NCBI RefSeq assembly: GCF_002863565.1
Contig: NZ_PGUW01000007.1
Location: 186,001-250,000 of the forward strand
Source of the DNA: Bacillus sp. V5-8f
Lineage (GTDB): Bacteria; Bacillota; Bacilli; Bacillales; DSM-1321
Direction of reading: 5' to 3'
DNA length: 64,000 nt
Part shown: positions 61,639-64,000 of the stretch, in pieces
How positions within the stretch are numbered: position 1 is the stretch's first letter
Layout: each line of letters starts with the position of its first letter
Program-made: the position numbers and the translations under genes
Notes under the pieces: model-generated
Database searches by the model: none
What the model was told of the DNA's origin: nothing
The model's input: only the letters and a program-made list of their open reading frames with translations

Positions 61639-62457
61639 TTAAGCTGTCTTGATATTGAACTTTTCTTCAAGGAATACAGCAATTCCATCTTCCTGGTTAG
61701 TTAATGTAATAGCATTTGCTACATTTTTCAGCTGCGCGATTGCATTCCCCATTGCTACTCCGGTTCCGGCGTAATCAAGCATCTCTAAATCGTTATCCTC
61801 ATCGCCGAACGCGATAATACGCTCTCTTGGAATCCCGAGTGTTGCAGCAACCTTCTGGATACCAACCGCTTTGTTTAATCCAGATTTCACAATTTCTATA
61901 ACATGGAATGGATCTGCCCAGCGGCGATGGTCGATAACCTCAGCATGCACATCTGAAAGATGCTGGCGGATTTGCGTTACATATTGTTCATCTGTATGGA
62001 TAAGCATACTAGTAGGAGAATCCTCAAGGAAATTCCGCAAATCACCAGTTGTTACCCTAGGGTTACCCATTTTAAAGATATCAATCAGTTTTTCATCGTG
62101 GTAGTGGAAGTAAATATCATCCCGTACCTCTGCAATAATATTGTGATAACGGAAATGATCGCAGGCCTCGACAATTTCTTTTGCTACTGAGATATCCATT
62201 GGTGTGTGGAATACTCCCCAGCTAGTATTACGAGGGTGATGTACGAATGCACCATTAAAGTTTACGATGGGTGTCCTTAAATCCAGTTCTCTATAATACA
62301 ATTCACTGGAACGGTAAGGCCTGCCGGTGGCGATCATGACTTCATGGCCTTCGTTTTTCAACCGTGACAAAATGGCCTTTGAACGAGGGGAGATTTGTTT
62401 TTCGTCTGTTAGCAATGTACCATCCAGGTCAAGACAGATTAAATGCTTTTCTCTCAT
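61639..62457 (-). CDS. yitU: Cof-type HAD hydrolase YitU
   Basis: 272 aa. HAD motifs: DLDGTLLTD (nucleophile Asp, residues about 10-18), MIATGRPYRSS, the Lys of GLNKAVGIQKV, and AFGDEDNDLEMLDYAG. The cap inserts between motifs II and III, as in the Cof/type IIB class. YitU of B. subtilis hydrolyses FMN precursors (5-amino-6-ribitylamino-uracil phosphate); here inferred by position. Confidence 0.93.
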   Translation of the reverse strand: MREKHLICLDLDGTLLTDEKQISPRSKAILSRLKNEGHEVMIATGRPYRSSELYYRELDLRTPIVNFNGAFVHHPRNTSWGVFHTPMDISVAKEIVEACDHFRYHNIIAEVRDDIYFHYHDEKLIDIFKMGNPRVTTGDLRNFLEDSPTSMLIHTDEQYVTQIRQHLSDVHAEVIDHRRWADPFHVIEIVKSGLNKAVGIQKVAATLGIPRERIIAFGDEDNDLEMLDYAGTGVAMGNAIAQLKNVANAITLTNQEDGIAVFLEEKFNIKTA

Positions 62458-62641
62458 ATAGTCACCTTCATTTAGTTATTTAAATCATTATGCCCTATTT
62501 TCAGAATTCGCTCTTCTATTATTATATTCCTTTCATGTTACCCTGTTTTTAAGGGAAAGTTAAATCTTTTTCATTTATTCCCTTACATTGTATAGTAAAA
62601 CTATGAGAATTTTTAAAACAAACCAATCAGGAGGCAGGGCT

Positions 62642-63430
62642 TTGGTAATCATAGAAAACGAGCGTATAGAAGAGATACCCGTGCTTCATTTGGTGAAACG
62701 GGAATTATGGGAGGAAAAACTTCCCCTGATTATATTCATTCACGGTTTCACGAGCGCAAAGGAGCATAATTTACATTATGCCTATCTAATGGCAGAAAAG
62801 GGCTTTCGGGTAGTTCTTCCTGATGCGCCATACCATGGTGAAAGGGCAAAAGGCGATAACGAACAAAAATTAATGGGGGAATTCTGGGAAATTGTAATCA
62901 GGAGCATCACTGAAATCGATGTAATCAGAAAGAATCTTATAGATCGTAATATAATTATTCCGGAGAAGATTGGTTTGGCAGGTACTTCGATGGGCGGGAT
63001 TGTAACACTTGGTGCGCTCGCATCCTATGAATGGATCCATACCGGGGTTAGTTTAATGGGAAATCCTGCTTATGTCTCATACGCAAAATTACAAATCGAA
63101 ACGCTAAAAAAACAAGATGTAAGCCTCAATCTCTCAGACCAAGAAATTGATCAAACGCTGAGCCGGCTTGCCGAATACGATTTAAGCCTTCAACAGGAGA
63201 AATTGGCGGGACGTCCACTGATGTTCTGGCACGGAGCTAAAGACAGGGTTGTCCCTTACCGGAATGCCTGGGAGCTGTATCAAGCGTTACTGCCCGGGTA
63301 TCAATTTGAAAATGATAGGCTATCCTTCATTTTGGATGAAACAGCTGAGCATAAGGTGAGCAGGGAAGGCGTTTTAAAAACAGTGGAATGGTTTGAAACA
63401 CATATGAGTCCGGCTGGGCAAAATGTTTAA
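62642..63430 (+). CDS. yitV: Alpha/beta hydrolase/esterase YitV
   Basis: 262 aa. The longer frame from 62588 has its first codons inside the promoter (TATAGT at about 62591), so I use TTG 62642, 7 bases after AGGAGG. Nucleophile elbow GTSMGGI, oxyanion HGFTSAKEHN, PDAPYHGER and catalytic His in AEHKVS. YitV is an esterase-like protein of unknown substrate. Confidence 0.88.
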   Translation: MVIIENERIEEIPVLHLVKRELWEEKLPLIIFIHGFTSAKEHNLHYAYLMAEKGFRVVLPDAPYHGERAKGDNEQKLMGEFWEIVIRSITEIDVIRKNLIDRNIIIPEKIGLAGTSMGGIVTLGALASYEWIHTGVSLMGNPAYVSYAKLQIETLKKQDVSLNLSDQEIDQTLSRLAEYDLSLQQEKLAGRPLMFWHGAKDRVVPYRNAWELYQALLPGYQFENDRLSFILDETAEHKVSREGVLKTVEWFETHMSPAGQNV

Positions 63431-63521
63431 TGGGAATTTTCCTTTCTGTTATGATGTAAGAAATAGTTGAACACTACACCGCTGAGAATTTGAAGTGGTA
63501 GTTAGGCTACGAGGAATATAG

Positions 63522-63572
63522 AAAACACAGGCGTTGCCTCAGCCATAGCGTAAGTAGTCTGTGTTTTTTAGC
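63522..63572 (+). terminator. Terminator of yitV
   Basis: AAAACACAG pairs with CTGTGTTTT across a 28-base loop; T-rich after. Confidence 0.7.
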
Positions 63573-63624
63573 AGATAAGAAAGTTTTATTCATTATCTTA
63601 TACCAATTAAAAGGAGTGTTAAGG

Positions 63625-63933
63625 ATGGACCAGGATTTAAAGGATAATATTATGGGGGCTCTTGAACAGGTAATTGACCCGGAGCTCGGTATCGATATCG
63701 TTAATCTCGGCCTTGTATATGATGTGGACATGAATGAGGAGGGCCTTACAACTGTAACAATGACTTTGACAGCAATGGGCTGCCCGTTGGCAGGAACGAT
63801 TGTTGACCAGGTGAAAACTGCACTTGAGGATATCCCTGAAGTAAAGGAGACGGAGGTAAATATCGTCTGGAATCCGCCGTGGTCGAAGGATCGTATGTCC
63901 CGATACGCAAAAATTGCTCTTGGAATCAAATAA
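63625..63933 (+). CDS. yitW: MIP18/DUF59 iron-sulfur assembly protein YitW (SufT-like)
   Basis: 102 aa. VIDPELGIDIVNLGLVYDVD, TMTLTAMGCPLAGTIVDQV and VNIVWNPPWSKDRMS are the MIP18 hallmarks, including the conserved Cys. Members help Fe-S cluster assembly. Start ATG 63625, 8 bases after AAGGAG; GTG at 63616 overlaps that site. Confidence 0.94.
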   Translation: MDQDLKDNIMGALEQVIDPELGIDIVNLGLVYDVDMNEEGLTTVTMTLTAMGCPLAGTIVDQVKTALEDIPEVKETEVNIVWNPPWSKDRMSRYAKIALGIK

Positions 63934-63944
63934 TCGGCAAAAAA

Positions 63945-63975
63945 GAAAGCTCGCCAAGTGGCGAGTTTTCTATTT
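63945..63975 (+). terminator. Terminator of yitW
   Basis: GAAAGCTCGCC pairs with GGCGAGTTTTC, then TATTT. Confidence 0.88.
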
Positions 63976-64000
63976 AATCATGGAGATATACGGTTAGGCA

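Noticed and set aside
1-64000. Prophage, insertion sequence, defence system, tRNA or rRNA genes
   Set aside because: Looked for integrases, transposases, terminal repeats, CRISPR repeats and tRNA-like cloverleaf or CCA ends; none found. The window is mostly conserved chromosomal backbone.

Overview
The window is a stretch of chromosome from a low-GC, endospore-forming member of the Bacillaceae. It carries the gerP spore-coat operon, yhaL, two YjcZ-type small proteins, comK, hpr/scoC and a gsiB-type stress gene. Gene order follows the Bacillus subtilis yha-ecs-hem-yhf-yhj-add-gerP-yis-yit segment. I see no prophage, insertion sequence, CRISPR array, rRNA or tRNA. The difference from the reference order lies in missing genes (no pbpF, yhgD/E, gltT, aprE or sbcDC at the expected places) and inserted small genes. 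Comparisons with B. subtilis are from memory of gene order and family sequences; no search was run.

Layout: 1-2 kb holds a Ktr potassium-uptake pair whose first gene is cut by the window edge. 2.1-2.7 kb holds a yybP-ykoY manganese riboswitch with a readable terminator/antiterminator, an FbpB-like 51-aa protein downstream, and a probable uppP remnant. 2.7-8.8 kb: lipoprotein nuclease, yhaM, yhaL, prsA, two YjcZ proteins, hpr, a YtxH protein and a candidate small RNA. 8.9-16.5 kb: trpP with a TRAP-type leader, serC, hit, ecsABC, an M20 hydrolase and hmoB. 16.9-20.5 kb: hemE-hemH-hemY, the coproporphyrin branch of haem synthesis. 20.8-32.5 kb: thioesterase-like protein, yhfH, yhfI, lplJ, lcfB behind a FadR box, CDF transporter, enoyl-CoA hydratase, HD protein, azlCD, Sco protein, a Ste24-type protease and a YitT protein. 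32.7-35.8 kb: IDEAL protein, comK, yhjD, yhjE and sipV. 36.2-43.4 kb: addBA. 43.5-45.5 kb: gerPA-PF. 45.8-54.8 kb: acyl-CoA synthetase, nitroreductase, DUF418 protein, yisK, yisL, yisN and asnO. 55.2-64 kb: a GH13 protein lacking its catalytic residues, an SDR, yajQ/yitK, DegV, yitT, gsiB, small proteins, yitU, yitV and yitW.

Several neighbourhoods have a joint job. Ecs and PrsA concern membrane proteolysis and secretion. The hem genes, HmoB and Sco concern haem and cytochrome oxidase. LcfB, the second synthetase and the enoyl-CoA hydratase concern fatty-acid use. ComK and AddAB concern DNA uptake and recombination.

The observations I find most worth following are the Mn riboswitch controlling an FbpB-like protein, the membrane-anchored GH13 pseudo-enzyme, the TRAP site at trpP, the candidate small RNA at 7.8 kb, and several very short genes with strong ribosome binding sites and their own terminators. 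Many start codons were moved inward from the longest reading frame because the ribosome binding site sits inside that frame; each case is stated in the entry.
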